The translations under genes were made by a program, and so were the position numbers. Positions 8,709 to 17,112 of a DNA stretch of 64,000 nt are shown here, one piece after another. Under the pieces are notes generated by a model. That model did not search any database. It was not told where the DNA came from and saw only the letters and a program-made list of their open reading frames with translations. The stretch's first letter is position 1. Every line of letters starts with the position of its first letter. This DNA is from Bacillus proteolyticus (GTDB lineage: Bacteria > Bacillota > Bacilli > Bacillales > Bacillaceae_G): positions 180,761 to 244,760 of the forward strand of contig NZ_MACH01000093.1 in NCBI RefSeq assembly GCF_001884065.1, in the 5' to 3' direction.

Positions 8709-9404
8709 TTATATAGCCTCCTTTTCTTGTTTTTCTGCTGCCTTCATCGTTTTCTCTATATACTTATCAAACCTTCTAAACCTGATCCAGCTTACAATAA
8801 GGGCAGATATTGCAGTTGGAATACCCCAAAGTGCCATATCCCATACACCGACATGCATACCTACTGAATCGAAGAACCCTTTCATTAATAAAATGGCTCC
8901 AGTTGCGATGAAAATATCCTCTCCGAAAAACCAAGCTGTATTTTCCGCGGCGGCTGCATTTGCTTTAATCTTTTCTCTCAATTTTTCAGGGAGTTTACCG
9001 TATCTTCCTTGCGCAGCTCCTTCTGCCATCGGGGCAACGAGTGGTCTCACTGTTTGCGCATGACCACCAATATTAAGACCTAGTGCTGCTGATGATTCTC
9101 TTATCGTAAAATAGGACATTAATACTCTTCCAGTTGTTGCGCCTTTTGATTTCGTTATAAGTGCCTCTGCTCTTTCTTTTAAACCATAACGCTCTAAAAT
9201 TCCGATTACCGGTAAAGTTAGTATAATAGGCATAGACATATATCTGTTTTCTATGAAAAATTTACCGAACATGCTGATTACATCATAAAAACTTAAGCCT
9301 GAAACCATACCAGTAACAATACCTGCAACCATTACTACTAACAGTGTATTTAATCTAAATAAAAACCCAACTGCAACAAGTAGTATCCCAATTAATTTAA
9401 TCAT
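8709..9404 (-). CDS. DUF969 family membrane protein
   Basis: Membrane protein of 231 residues, partner of the DUF979 gene that follows. It has five or six hydrophobic segments and a conserved-looking loop RESSAALGLNIGGHAQTVRPLVAPMAEG, and it ends in a charged cytoplasmic tail. The ATG at 9404 is 8 bases after GGGGAA; a GTG at 9413 is too close to that site. Together with DUF979 it probably forms a two-part transporter of the pyroglutamate operon. A bcr1 repeat separates it from pxpA upstream. Confidence 0.82.
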   Translation of the reverse strand: MIKLIGILLVAVGFLFRLNTLLVVMVAGIVTGMVSGLSFYDVISMFGKFFIENRYMSMPIILTLPVIGILERYGLKERAEALITKSKGATTGRVLMSYFTIRESSAALGLNIGGHAQTVRPLVAPMAEGAAQGRYGKLPEKLREKIKANAAAAENTAWFFGEDIFIATGAILLMKGFFDSVGMHVGVWDMALWGIPTAISALIVSWIRFRRFDKYIEKTMKAAEKQEKEAI

Positions 9405-9430
9405 TTCCAGCACTTCCCCTCATTTTTTAT

Positions 9431-9576
9431 CCCGCTATTTGCGGGCAGTAAAACTCCCAGCTCAAAATTCGGCTGGGGCAAAGAAATTTAGATGGGAGGT
9501 CAACTGCCCGTAAACGCCCGATTGGTTCAACTAATAATCAGTGGAGGATGAACCTCCCCACTGATTAAAGTTTCAC
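9431..9576. repeat. bcr1-type repeat, copy 1
   Basis: A 146-bp element starting CCCGCTATTTGCGGGCAGT and ending ACTGATTAAAGTTTCAC, flanked by TTTAT on both sides (9426-9430 and 9577-9581). Internal short inverted repeats suggest a folded RNA. It is close in sequence to 13559-13698 and 26376-26522. Size, ends and TTTAT flanks fit the bcr1 element known from the B. cereus group. It lies inside the pyroglutamate operon, and its right flank contains the pxpA stop codon. Confidence 0.85.
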
Positions 9577-9577
9577 T

Positions 9578-10339
9578 TTATTTCGGTGCATTTATAGAAA
9601 TACCGTTAAGTTCGAATGTTCTGTATATTCTCTCCGCAAATTGGACTGCTTTCTCCCCATCACCGTGTAAACATATCGTTTGCGCCTGAACTGCTACTTT
9701 TCCTCCATTAACAGCTTCTACATACCCTTCCTTTACCATTTGAAGTACTTGTTTTATCGCTTCATCCTCATTTTTTATAAGAGCATTTTCTTCTGTACGA
9801 CTCGTTAAAGTTCCATCCTGCTTATACGTGCGATCAGCAAAAGCTTCTTGTACGAGAGTTATATTATATTTTTCTGTTGCCCTTATAAAAGCCTCACTAT
9901 TTGCTAATCCGTAAAGTAATAATCCAGGGTTAATATGACAAATTGCCTTTGCGATTGCATCTGCAATTTCCGAATCAGTTGCCGCCATATTATATAAGGC
10001 ACCGTGCGGTTTTACATGTTGCATTTTCCCCCCAGCAGCTTTAACAAATCCGTCTAATGCACCAATTTGATATAAAACATAATCGTATACTTCACTTGCT
10101 GAAACATGCATGTTCCTTCTTCCAAATCCAATTAAATCGGGAAATCCAGGGTGTGCGCCTATTGCTACGTTTTGCTGCAGAGCTTTTTCAACCGTTTGCC
10201 TCATAACGGACGGATCACCAGCATGAAAACCACATGCAACGTTTATAGAGGAAACGAACGGCAGAATTTCATCATCATTCCCCATTTTATAAGCTCCAAA
10301 ACTTTCTCCTAAATCACAGTTTAAATCGATTGTAGTCAC
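9578..10339 (-). CDS. pxpA: 5-oxoprolinase subunit A (LamB/YcsF family)
   Basis: Subunit of the ATP-dependent 5-oxoprolinase PxpABC that opens 5-oxoproline to glutamate. The family start MTTIDLNCDLGESFGAYKMG is followed by GFHAGDPSVMRQTV, GAHPGFPDLIGFGRR and HVKPHGALYN, all typical. The length of 253 is normal. The start is GTG 10339 behind GGGGGA. It lies 18 bases after pxpC. The TAA stop overlaps the TTTAT flank of a bcr1 element, so the element sits exactly at the 3' end. Confidence 0.95.
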   Translation of the reverse strand: MTTIDLNCDLGESFGAYKMGNDDEILPFVSSINVACGFHAGDPSVMRQTVEKALQQNVAIGAHPGFPDLIGFGRRNMHVSASEVYDYVLYQIGALDGFVKAAGGKMQHVKPHGALYNMAATDSEIADAIAKAICHINPGLLLYGLANSEAFIRATEKYNITLVQEAFADRTYKQDGTLTSRTEENALIKNEDEAIKQVLQMVKEGYVEAVNGGKVAVQAQTICLHGDGEKAVQFAERIYRTFELNGISINAPK

Positions 10340-10357
10340 GATGTTTTCCCCCTAATC

Positions 10358-11347
10358 TCAGCTTCGTAAAGCGATAAATTTCTTTAATAGACACATACTT
10401 GTTTCCTGCTTTATATATAATTGTGCAGCTTCTTCCATAGTTATTTTTTCAAAAGTTACATAGTCTCCTGGTTTCAGCTGCGCTAGAAGAGGTAAGTCTA
10501 CTGAAACTACATTTCCAATTCTCGGATAACCACCTGTCGTTTGTCTATCTGCCATTAATATAATAGGTTGTCCACCATTCGGTACTTGAATTGTTCCGAA
10601 TGTAACGGGACTCGATAAAATTTCTATCTCTTCCACTCTATTTAAAACATCTCCGTCAAGCCTATATCCCATTCGATCAGCATAATTGGATACTTTATAC
10701 TCTTTCGAAAAAAACGACTTTATACTTTCTTCTGTAAATTGATCGTATTCAAAGTCTGTTATAACGCGAAGAATAGGATGCTTCTTATATTTTGGTAGAG
10801 TATCTTTACAAATTGCCCACTTCGTTTTTATACGGGCTTCTTCTTGTAAGTTTTGAATAAAACGACTCGTAACTTCTGATCCTGTACCAATTTGAAAATA
10901 ATCTCCTTTTTTCAGCATTCTCCCTTCAATACCGCCAAGAGCAGCACGTATGTAAGTACTTTTACTTCCCATCGTACGATCAATATTTATACCGCCCGCA
11001 AAAGTCACATAGGCTCTGCAACCGCTTTTCGCTTTTCCGAGGCAAAGCATGCTTCCTTCTTCAGCTAATATAGGGCGCCATAACGGAATTCGCTCTCCAT
11101 TTAATAACGGTTCCATATCTGCACCGCCAATCGCGAGCAATGTCGTTTTCTTTATTAACAATTTCGGTCCCATGATCGTCATTTCGAGTCCCGCTTCATT
11201 CTCTTCATTACCGACTAACATATTGATTAGCCTAAGTGCATTTTTATCCATAGCACCGCCAACAGGTACACCATATTGTTGATAATGAGATCGTCCTAAA
11301 TCTTGGACTGTTGTAAACATTCCTGCATGCAAAACCTCTACATCCAT
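10358..11347 (-). CDS. pxpC: 5-oxoprolinase subunit C (KipA/biotin-dependent carboxyltransferase-like)
   Basis: Large cyclophilin-like subunit of PxpABC. The family pattern is clear: VLHAGMFTTVQDLGRSHYQQYGVPVGGAMD at the N-terminus, AYVTFAGGI in the middle and TFGTIQVPNGGQPIILMADRQTTGGYPRIG in the C-terminal half. 329 residues is usual. Its ATG lies within the last codons of pxpB (10-base overlap), so the two subunits are translationally coupled. Confidence 0.93.
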   Translation of the reverse strand: MDVEVLHAGMFTTVQDLGRSHYQQYGVPVGGAMDKNALRLINMLVGNEENEAGLEMTIMGPKLLIKKTTLLAIGGADMEPLLNGERIPLWRPILAEEGSMLCLGKAKSGCRAYVTFAGGINIDRTMGSKSTYIRAALGGIEGRMLKKGDYFQIGTGSEVTSRFIQNLQEEARIKTKWAICKDTLPKYKKHPILRVITDFEYDQFTEESIKSFFSKEYKVSNYADRMGYRLDGDVLNRVEEIEILSSPVTFGTIQVPNGGQPIILMADRQTTGGYPRIGNVVSVDLPLLAQLKPGDYVTFEKITMEEAAQLYIKQETSMCLLKKFIALRS

Positions 11348-12051
11348 TCTTTAGCCCCCTCAAGCGATACGTACTCTTCCTTTGTTATTGGTATAAATCG
11401 TAAATACATACCACTTTGAATATATGTTGGTGTTTCTTCTTTTGGATTAAATAGAGAAATAGGCGTTCGGCCGATAATATTCCAGCCTCCTGGTGTTTCG
11501 AGCGGATAAATACCCGTTTGATTTCCGCCAATCCCTACTGAACCAGGAGCGATTTGTAACCGTGGTGTTTCTTTTCTAGGTGTTTCTAGTTCTTTTGATA
11601 ATCCCCCTAAATAAGGGAAGCCAGGCGTAAAGCCTAACATATACACGAAATATGTTGTTTCACTATGTATTCGAATAACATCCTCTACTTGTAATCCTTG
11701 ATAATGCGCAACTTCTTCTAAATCAGGTCCATATTCTCCCCCATAACACACTGGTATAGAAATATGTTTCACATCTCGGTTCACTTCTTCTTTATAAGAA
11801 TCAGACAGCTCCCGTATATACTGGCAAACGTAATCATATGGTCTTATATTTCTATCATTTTCCTTCCATACTTCGTACAAATTGTAATAAACCGCTAATG
11901 AAGTAAACGACGGAACGCATTCAACCATTCCTGCAAACGGATGCCGACTCAATGCTTGAAATAATCGTTGCACTTTTTCGTATATATCCATCCCAATTTC
12001 TTCACCAAATGTAACAATAATTGCTTGATCTCCTAACGCAGAAAATTTCAT
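11338..12051 (-). CDS. pxpB: 5-oxoprolinase subunit B (KipI family)
   Basis: Small cyclophilin-like subunit of 5-oxoprolinase. Recognised by GDQAIIVTFGEEI at the N-terminus, ECVPSFTSLAVYYN, and the strong signature YMLGFTPGFPYLGGLSKELETPRKETPR followed by GSVGIGGNQTGIYPLETPGGWNIIGRTP. 237 residues. Homologues in Bacillus were first described as the KinA inhibitor KipI, but the genomic setting beside pxpA, pxpC and pcp favours the metabolic role. It starts 15 bases after the iclR stop, behind GAGGGAG. Confidence 0.93.
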   Translation of the reverse strand: MKFSALGDQAIIVTFGEEIGMDIYEKVQRLFQALSRHPFAGMVECVPSFTSLAVYYNLYEVWKENDRNIRPYDYVCQYIRELSDSYKEEVNRDVKHISIPVCYGGEYGPDLEEVAHYQGLQVEDVIRIHSETTYFVYMLGFTPGFPYLGGLSKELETPRKETPRLQIAPGSVGIGGNQTGIYPLETPGGWNIIGRTPISLFNPKEETPTYIQSGMYLRFIPITKEEYVSLEGAKEWM

Positions 12052-12065
12052 CCCACTCCCTCTTT

Positions 12066-12818
12066 CTATGTCAAAAAGCCGAGTTCTTTCGAAATGCGGT
12101 TCGCTGTTTCTTTCACTTTGGCAGTAAAATACGCAATGTTACTTTCGCTATACTCAATTGCCAATCCCGAAATACTAATGCCTGCTACAACCGTTCCATC
12201 ACTTGCAAAAATTGGAGCTGCTATAGCCGCTGTATGATTTTCAAGTTCAGAATAACTAATTGTATATCCAGCTTGTTTTGCCATATGTAACACTTCTAGT
12301 AAATGCTCCTTATTCACAATCGTTCCATCTGCAAACTGCTTTAAATCCGTTTCTTCTACGTACTTTCTTTTCTCTTCCTCAGAAAAATACGATAGTAAAA
12401 TTCTCGGACATGCACCCGCATAAAGCGGTGCTCTTCTTCCAACCGCTGTATAAACACGTACTGGCTGAACTCCTTCCATCTTCTCAACGTAAATTGCGTC
12501 ATTACCATCTTGAATAATTAAATTTACTGCTTGCCCCAAACTATCCCTAAGCTCTTTCATATAAGGAATCGCAATATTTCTTACGGATAACCTTTGTGAA
12601 ACAAGTTGGCCAAATCGTAAAAAAACGACTCCGAGACGATACTTGCCCTTTTCTGTTTTTTGTAAAAAGTCCATTTCTTCTAACGAACCAATTAAACGAT
12701 AAACAGATGTTTTCGGCATGTTCGTAAGCTGAACCATCTCTGTCAAACTTAGCTCCTCATGCTCATAAAACAACTCTAAAATATCCATTGTCTTAACTGC
12801 CGTTTTATTTATACTCAT
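12066..12818 (-). CDS. IclR family transcriptional regulator of the pyroglutamate operon
   Basis: N-terminal winged helix-turn-helix (TAVKTMDILELF ... SLTEMVQLTNMPKTSVYRLIGSLEEM) followed by the C-terminal effector-binding domain (AIYVEKMEGVQPVRV, APLYAGACPRILLSY, GISISGLAIEYSESNIA). The ATG at 12818 is chosen because AAAGGAGATAGG sits directly upstream; the longer frame to 12872 would cover the operator palindrome. It is the first gene of the operon, so it probably autoregulates through that palindrome and senses 5-oxoproline or a related compound; the ligand is inferred. Confidence 0.92.
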   Translation of the reverse strand: MSINKTAVKTMDILELFYEHEELSLTEMVQLTNMPKTSVYRLIGSLEEMDFLQKTEKGKYRLGVVFLRFGQLVSQRLSVRNIAIPYMKELRDSLGQAVNLIIQDGNDAIYVEKMEGVQPVRVYTAVGRRAPLYAGACPRILLSYFSEEEKRKYVEETDLKQFADGTIVNKEHLLEVLHMAKQAGYTISYSELENHTAAIAAPIFASDGTVVAGISISGLAIEYSESNIAYFTAKVKETANRISKELGFLT

Positions 12819-12832
12819 CCTATCTCCTTTTC

Positions 12833-12870
12833 GTTCCGAATTTCGGAACTCCAATTCCGTTTTTCGAAAC
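12833..12870. promoter_or_regulatory. IclR-type operator palindromes at the operon head
   Basis: A perfect palindrome GTTCCGAA-T-TTCGGAAC (12833-12849) lies just upstream of the iclR ribosome site. A second, weaker copy (TTCCGtttttCGAAA, 12855-12870) follows. Position and symmetry fit a binding site for the adjacent IclR protein. Confidence 0.65.
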
Positions 12871-12931
12871 AAACCTATAATTTAAAATTATAAAATATTC
12901 TATCAATTCTATCAATATATTTTTCGCAAAC

Positions 12932-12968
12932 AAAAAAGTATGAAAGAATATTTCTCCCATACTTTTGC
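12932..12968 (-). terminator. terminator of the second signal peptidase gene
   Basis: AAAAGTATG (12934-12942) pairs with CATACTTTT (12958-12966), and on the minus strand it runs into a T-tract. It separates the signal peptidase from the iclR promoter. Confidence 0.7.
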
Positions 12969-12974
12969 TTTACT

Positions 12975-13526
12975 TTATAACGCTCTCACTTGTTTCAGCG
13001 GCCAGAAAACAGCTTGTCCTTTTCCAACGATTTCATCTTCTGAAATAAATCCAAACATACGACCGTCTTTAGACACTTCACGATTATCTCCTAAAACAAA
13101 CACTTGGCCTTCGGGCACTTTCGTTTTTCCTGTGATTTGTTCTAACGTGAAATCAGGAGTTAATACACGACCAGACGCCTTTTCTTTAAATTCTTTTAAA
13201 TATGGTTCTTCCATCGCTTTTCCGTTTACATATAAAACATCGTTTTTATACTCAACTGTATCGCCTGGCAAACCAATTACTCGTTTTACTAAATCGTATC
13301 CTTCTTTTCCGTGGAAGACGATAACGTCAAAACGGTCTAATCCGTTTATACTATAACCAATCTTATTAACGAGAACTCGCTCATTATTTTCTAAAGTTGG
13401 CATCATCGACTCACCTTGTACTAATGACGGTGTAAATAAAACACCGCGAATAATAGCGATTAATACAAGGGTAAATCCTATCGTTTTAGCCCATGAGAAT
13501 AATTCTTTCTTCGTATTTTCCTTCAT
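12975..13526 (-). CDS. type I signal peptidase (S26)
   Basis: Signal peptidase with an N-terminal membrane helix (TIGFTLVLIAIIRGVLF), the nucleophile Ser in QGESMMPTL, the general-base Lys in YDLVKRVIGLPGD and box E GDNREVSKDGR. 183 residues; closer to SipS/SipT of Bacillus than the copy at 637. GAGGAGAAACG precedes the ATG. It lies downstream of cutC with a bcr1 element between them. Confidence 0.93.
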   Translation of the reverse strand: MKENTKKELFSWAKTIGFTLVLIAIIRGVLFTPSLVQGESMMPTLENNERVLVNKIGYSINGLDRFDVIVFHGKEGYDLVKRVIGLPGDTVEYKNDVLYVNGKAMEEPYLKEFKEKASGRVLTPDFTLEQITGKTKVPEGQVFVLGDNREVSKDGRMFGFISEDEIVGKGQAVFWPLKQVRAL

Positions 13527-13558
13527 CGTTTCTCCTCTTTCTTAAGTGTTTATTTTAT

Positions 13559-13698
13559 CCCGCATTAACGGGCAGTAAGACCCCACCTCAAAATTCAGCG
13601 AAAACAAAGAAGCTAGGTGGGGATCAACTGCTCGTAAAAGCCTGATTGGTTCAACTAATAATCAGTGGGGGATGCCCCCCCACTGATTAAAGTTTCAC
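13559..13698. repeat. bcr1-type repeat, copy 2
   Basis: A 140-bp element flanked by TTTAT (13554-13558, 13699-13703) with the same ends and core as copies 1 and 3, including GATTGGTTCAACTAATAATC. It supplies the cutC stop codon (TGA at 13697-13695, reading the minus strand). Confidence 0.85.
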
Positions 13699-14372
13699 TT
13701 TATCATTTGAACTAATTCTTGTACTAAATTAGACTCAATTTCAGAAAAACATGATTTCCCTTCTCTTACCGCTGTACCGACATGAGCTTGAGAAATTCCA
13801 GTTTCATCTAGCAATTGTTTTACATTCTCTTTCGTTACTCCGCTTCCGACAACAAGTTGAATTTGACCATTACTTACCTTTTGCATCTCTGTAAGCACTG
13901 GAATATTATCGACTATACTTCCCTGTCCACCCGAAGTTAAAACGTGAGTCACTTTATGAAATCCCTTTAAAGTTTTCATCACTTCCACTGGATTTTCTGT
14001 ATCATCTATCGCACGGTGATACGTTACATTTATGCCATCTACAACAGATAATAATTCTGTCAATTTCTCTTCATCTACTTCATTTTGTTCATTTAATACA
14101 CCTAATACAACGCCTGCTGCACCCAACTTCTGTGCAACGATAATATCTTCTTTCATCATTTCAATTTCTTCTTCCGTATATGTAAAAGACTTTGCATGCG
14201 GACGAATCATAACATGAACTGGTATTTTCACTGCTTCTACTGCTTTTTTTATAAAAGCATAGCTCGGTGTTAAACCACCTTCTGTATATGATGAAATGAG
14301 TTCAATTCGATTTCCACCAGCCTTTTCAATTCGCTTCACATCTTCTAAACAAGTTGCAATAACCTCTAGCAT
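13695..14372 (-). CDS. cutC: copper homeostasis protein CutC
   Basis: TIM-barrel protein of the CutC family (225 residues). Typical segments are MLEVIATCLEDVKRIEKAGGNRIELIS, VHVMIRPHAKSF, VTYHRAID and LTSGGQGSIVDN. The family is linked to copper handling, but the exact biochemical role is not settled. Its last codons are unusual: the final Ile-Lys pair is encoded by the TTTAT flank and the stop by the end of the inserted bcr1 element, so the original C-terminus may have been changed by a few residues. Confidence 0.88.
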   Translation of the reverse strand: MLEVIATCLEDVKRIEKAGGNRIELISSYTEGGLTPSYAFIKKAVEAVKIPVHVMIRPHAKSFTYTEEEIEMMKEDIIVAQKLGAAGVVLGVLNEQNEVDEEKLTELLSVVDGINVTYHRAIDDTENPVEVMKTLKGFHKVTHVLTSGGQGSIVDNIPVLTEMQKVSNGQIQLVVGSGVTKENVKQLLDETGISQAHVGTAVREGKSCFSEIESNLVQELVQMIK

Positions 14373-14555
14373 GAGATAACCTCTTTTCGTGCTTTTTTTT
14401 CATTATACAGTAGGCGAAATAAGAAGCATAGCATTCCACTATAAAACTACAAAAAGAAGAATGAAAAGAAAGATTTTTTAAATTAACAATAAATGAAATA
14501 TATGTTATGTTTTTCTTGGAATTATATATTCTTACATTCTTATAAAAAGATATAA

Positions 14556-15029
14556 ATATATATTTCTTGCAAAAAACGGTTCGTTATCTCTAGTTCATTT
14601 ATTGTAATTACATCACTTTGCACGATTACTTTATTAACAAAGCAAAATACAAAACTAGATTCCTCATCTTCAAGTATAGAAAAAGAAACGATTACCCTTT
14701 CATCAAGTAATAAAGAAAAAATCCAAACATTTCGTTCGTCTTCATTTAATAATTCACATACATTCAAAGGTGACACAGGTACAGGCTTTGACTTTAGCGG
14801 CCAAGGTGACTTACATATTACAATTAAAAATACTGGTACAAACAGTTTTACCTATTCAATTAAATTCAAAGAAGATCGTTTAGTAAAACACACGTTACAG
14901 CCAAATGAAAGTAAATCCTTCACTTTACGTTCACTAATCGCCAATCCTTTACCAGGTGATTATTCATTATTTGCACATAATCAAGACGTTTCTGAAAGTA
15001 GTACGAATCTTGAAGTACAGCCACAATAG
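14556..15029 (+). CDS. putative secreted protein without a normal start codon
   Basis: A plus-strand frame of 157 codons, open from 14556 and ending at TAG 15027-15029, has no ATG/GTG/TTG at its 5' end. It encodes a signal-peptide-like start (KKRFVISSSFIVITSLCTITLL), a Ser/Thr-rich linker, then a beta-rich domain with GTGFDFSGQGDLHITIKN and a C-terminal LPGDYSLFAHNQD. This is a convincing exported protein pattern. The AAAAAACGG that should follow the start is preceded by TTGC, so one base change probably destroyed the start. Treat as a damaged gene or one with a rare start. Antisense frames here are shadows. Confidence 0.55.
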   Translation: MYISCKKRFVISSSFIVITSLCTITLLTKQNTKLDSSSSSIEKETITLSSSNKEKIQTFRSSSFNNSHTFKGDTGTGFDFSGQGDLHITIKNTGTNSFTYSIKFKEDRLVKHTLQPNESKSFTLRSLIANPLPGDYSLFAHNQDVSESSTNLEVQPQ

Positions 15030-15132
15030 AACAATGACATAGTACACGGAATTATATCAACGATTTTTCGAATATATCTATCACAACTCTAAATATATCA
15101 ATGACTCAACATAGAGTATCAATTCACCGACA

Positions 15133-15170
15133 ATAAAAAGTCTGCTCCAGAACGGAACAGACTTTTTATT
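15133..15170. terminator. bidirectional terminator
   Basis: AAAAAGTCTGctcc...ggaaCAGACTTTTT hairpin between two convergent genes, with A-runs and T-runs on both sides. Confidence 0.8.
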
Positions 15171-15176
15171 TCTTCA

Positions 15177-16325
15177 TCACGACCGAAACGCCGCATCCGC
15201 CAGCATAGATAGTGTTGCATCATCCATCGGCGGATTGTGTAGTCCTGCTCTGACGTTTAAATAGTAACGATGAAGCGGATTTTTTTCTGATAAACTTTTC
15301 GCTCCTACGATGCGCATTGCTTTATCTACAATAGATATTGCCGCATTCGTTACAGCATATTTCACTGCTGCTAATTCTGCTTGCAATGATAATTTATCTT
15401 CTGCCTCATCGTATTTTTTCGCAATTTGATATAAAAAGACGCGAGCTTGCATAAGCTCAAGTTCTAATTCTCCAACTAATCTTCTAACATTCGGTAATAA
15501 ACTTATAGAATGATTTAAACTGTTCGGCTTGTATGATACCGCAAACTGAACTGCATAATTTCTTGCTGATTGTGCAATTCCTAAATAACATGCTGGTATA
15601 TGTAGCAACCAGCCAATACCCTTTTGTTTCATTTTCCCGCCCCATACATCCGTAAAAAAGCGGTTTTCTATCTCTACATTTTGTAAGATAAGGTCGTGAC
15701 TAGCAGTCCCTCTCATCGCGACGCTATCCCATGTTTCTTCAATGGATACACCGAGCGTATTTCTCGGAATGACAAACTCACCAACTTCTTCCCGGCCTTC
15801 AATACTCGCTGAAATAATAAAATAATCAAGTATTGGCGCCATCGTTGTAAAAGTTTTCCTTCCATTTACAACCCACTTCTCGCCTTGTTGAATCGCTATT
15901 GTTTCTGGTTTACCACCACGCGTCGGACTCCCTGTTTTCGGCTCTGTTGCTGCCCGGTTAAAGAGCGCACCATTACGCACTTCTTCGCAAAACCATTTGA
16001 ACATCTCATCATTCCAAGAGCGATTTTCCGCTAGCTCTTTCACAATACCAAGATGCCAGCCAATCGATAATGCAGTAGCTCCGCAGCCTTCCGCGATTTT
16101 CTCTTGAAATAAAACGAAGTCATATAAAGAAATTGCACTACCACCAAATTCCTTCGGTAACGTTAATTTCGTATATCCGATATCTTTCAAATCATTCATA
16201 TTTTCATACGGAAATGATCCTAATTCACTTAATTGATGCTCTCTTTCCATGAACTTCGGAATCAATTTATTTATTTGTTCAATAATGAAAGATTGTTCTT
16301 CTGTTTCAACAAATGAGAGTGCCAT
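15177..16325 (-). CDS. acyl-CoA dehydrogenase family protein
   Basis: Flavoprotein of the acyl-CoA dehydrogenase fold, 382 residues. The N-terminal helical domain, the middle segment ATEPKTGSPTRGGKPETIAIQQGEKWVVNGRKTFTTMAP (flavin/substrate side) and the C-terminal four-helix domain with RIVGAKSLSEKNPLHRYYLNVRAGLHNPPMDD are visible. The C-terminal ending is the DszC/SfnC-like style rather than classical fatty-acid dehydrogenases, and the usual catalytic Glu region is not obvious, so it may be a monooxygenase-type member. Substrate unknown. Single gene behind AAAGGAG. Confidence 0.85.
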   Translation of the reverse strand: MALSFVETEEQSFIIEQINKLIPKFMEREHQLSELGSFPYENMNDLKDIGYTKLTLPKEFGGSAISLYDFVLFQEKIAEGCGATALSIGWHLGIVKELAENRSWNDEMFKWFCEEVRNGALFNRAATEPKTGSPTRGGKPETIAIQQGEKWVVNGRKTFTTMAPILDYFIISASIEGREEVGEFVIPRNTLGVSIEETWDSVAMRGTASHDLILQNVEIENRFFTDVWGGKMKQKGIGWLLHIPACYLGIAQSARNYAVQFAVSYKPNSLNHSISLLPNVRRLVGELELELMQARVFLYQIAKKYDEAEDKLSLQAELAAVKYAVTNAAISIVDKAMRIVGAKSLSEKNPLHRYYLNVRAGLHNPPMDDATLSMLADAAFRS

Positions 16326-16479
16326 ACTATAATCTCCTTTTATGTTCGATTCATAAACCGTTCATTTTGTCATTATGATTATATGAAGCTACCTCTTTAT
16401 TGTTTCACTATTCCGATGAAAATACAATGTTTTTGAACAATAAGAAAATTCCCTATTAAAGATAGGTTCTTTCCTTATA

Positions 16480-17112
16480 TTAATCTCCTTTCAATGCCTT
16501 TAATGGCAATGAGGTTACATATCCAATATACGAGCATAATTCTTTAAAAAAGAATGGAATCTCTGTATCTAACGTTTTATACGCTGACGTTGGAGTTGGT
16601 GATGCATACGCTTCAATTTTAATATGTTTTGCAATTCTCATCGCACGTTTCATATGAAGTGGATCACTTACAATCGTATAGGTGTGTATTCCGTTCTCTA
16701 TTCCAACTTGCTTTGCATTCTTTAAATTATCCTCTGTGAAAAGGGATTTTGTTTCAATTAAAATATCCTCTTCTTTTACTCCTTGTTTCAATGCATACAC
16801 TCTAGCAGTACGAGCTTCTTCAAGCTCTGCCTCAAACTTTGTACCACCTGTGAAAATAATCTTTTTAATATTACCATTCTTATATAAAGAAATTGCATGA
16901 TTAATTCTCTCTTTAAATACAGGAGATGGTTTTCCGTTCCATGAAGCTGCTCCCAGCACGATACCAGCATCTGTCTTCACTCCATCATCTGTTTTAAAGC
17001 GATAACTCCAGATATCGTAAGCTGCATAACTTACATATAAAATAATAGAACAAATCATAAGCAAGAATACTTGCAAGATTCTTCTTTTCTTACTCTTCTT
17101 ATTTTCTTTCAT
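16480..17112 (-). CDS. YdcF/SanA-like DUF218 membrane-anchored protein
   Basis: 210 residues: a Lys-rich N-terminus, one membrane helix (ILQVFLLMICSIILYVSYAAY), then the DUF218 domain with DAGIVLGAASWNGKPSPVF, IIFTGGTKFEAELEEARTARVYAL and YTIVSDPLHMKRAM. The family includes E. coli SanA and YdcF, tied to envelope integrity; the reaction is unknown. GGAGGCAG precedes the ATG. Confidence 0.85.
   Translation of the reverse strand: MKENKKSKKRRILQVFLLMICSIILYVSYAAYDIWSYRFKTDDGVKTDAGIVLGAASWNGKPSPVFKERINHAISLYKNGNIKKIIFTGGTKFEAELEEARTARVYALKQGVKEEDILIETKSLFTEDNLKNAKQVGIENGIHTYTIVSDPLHMKRAMRIAKHIKIEAYASPTPTSAYKTLDTEIPFFFKELCSYIGYVTSLPLKALKGD

Noticed and set aside
14540-14776. Minus-strand 78-codon frame
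   Set aside because: Antisense to the plus-strand secreted-protein frame (14556-15029), which has much better coding character.
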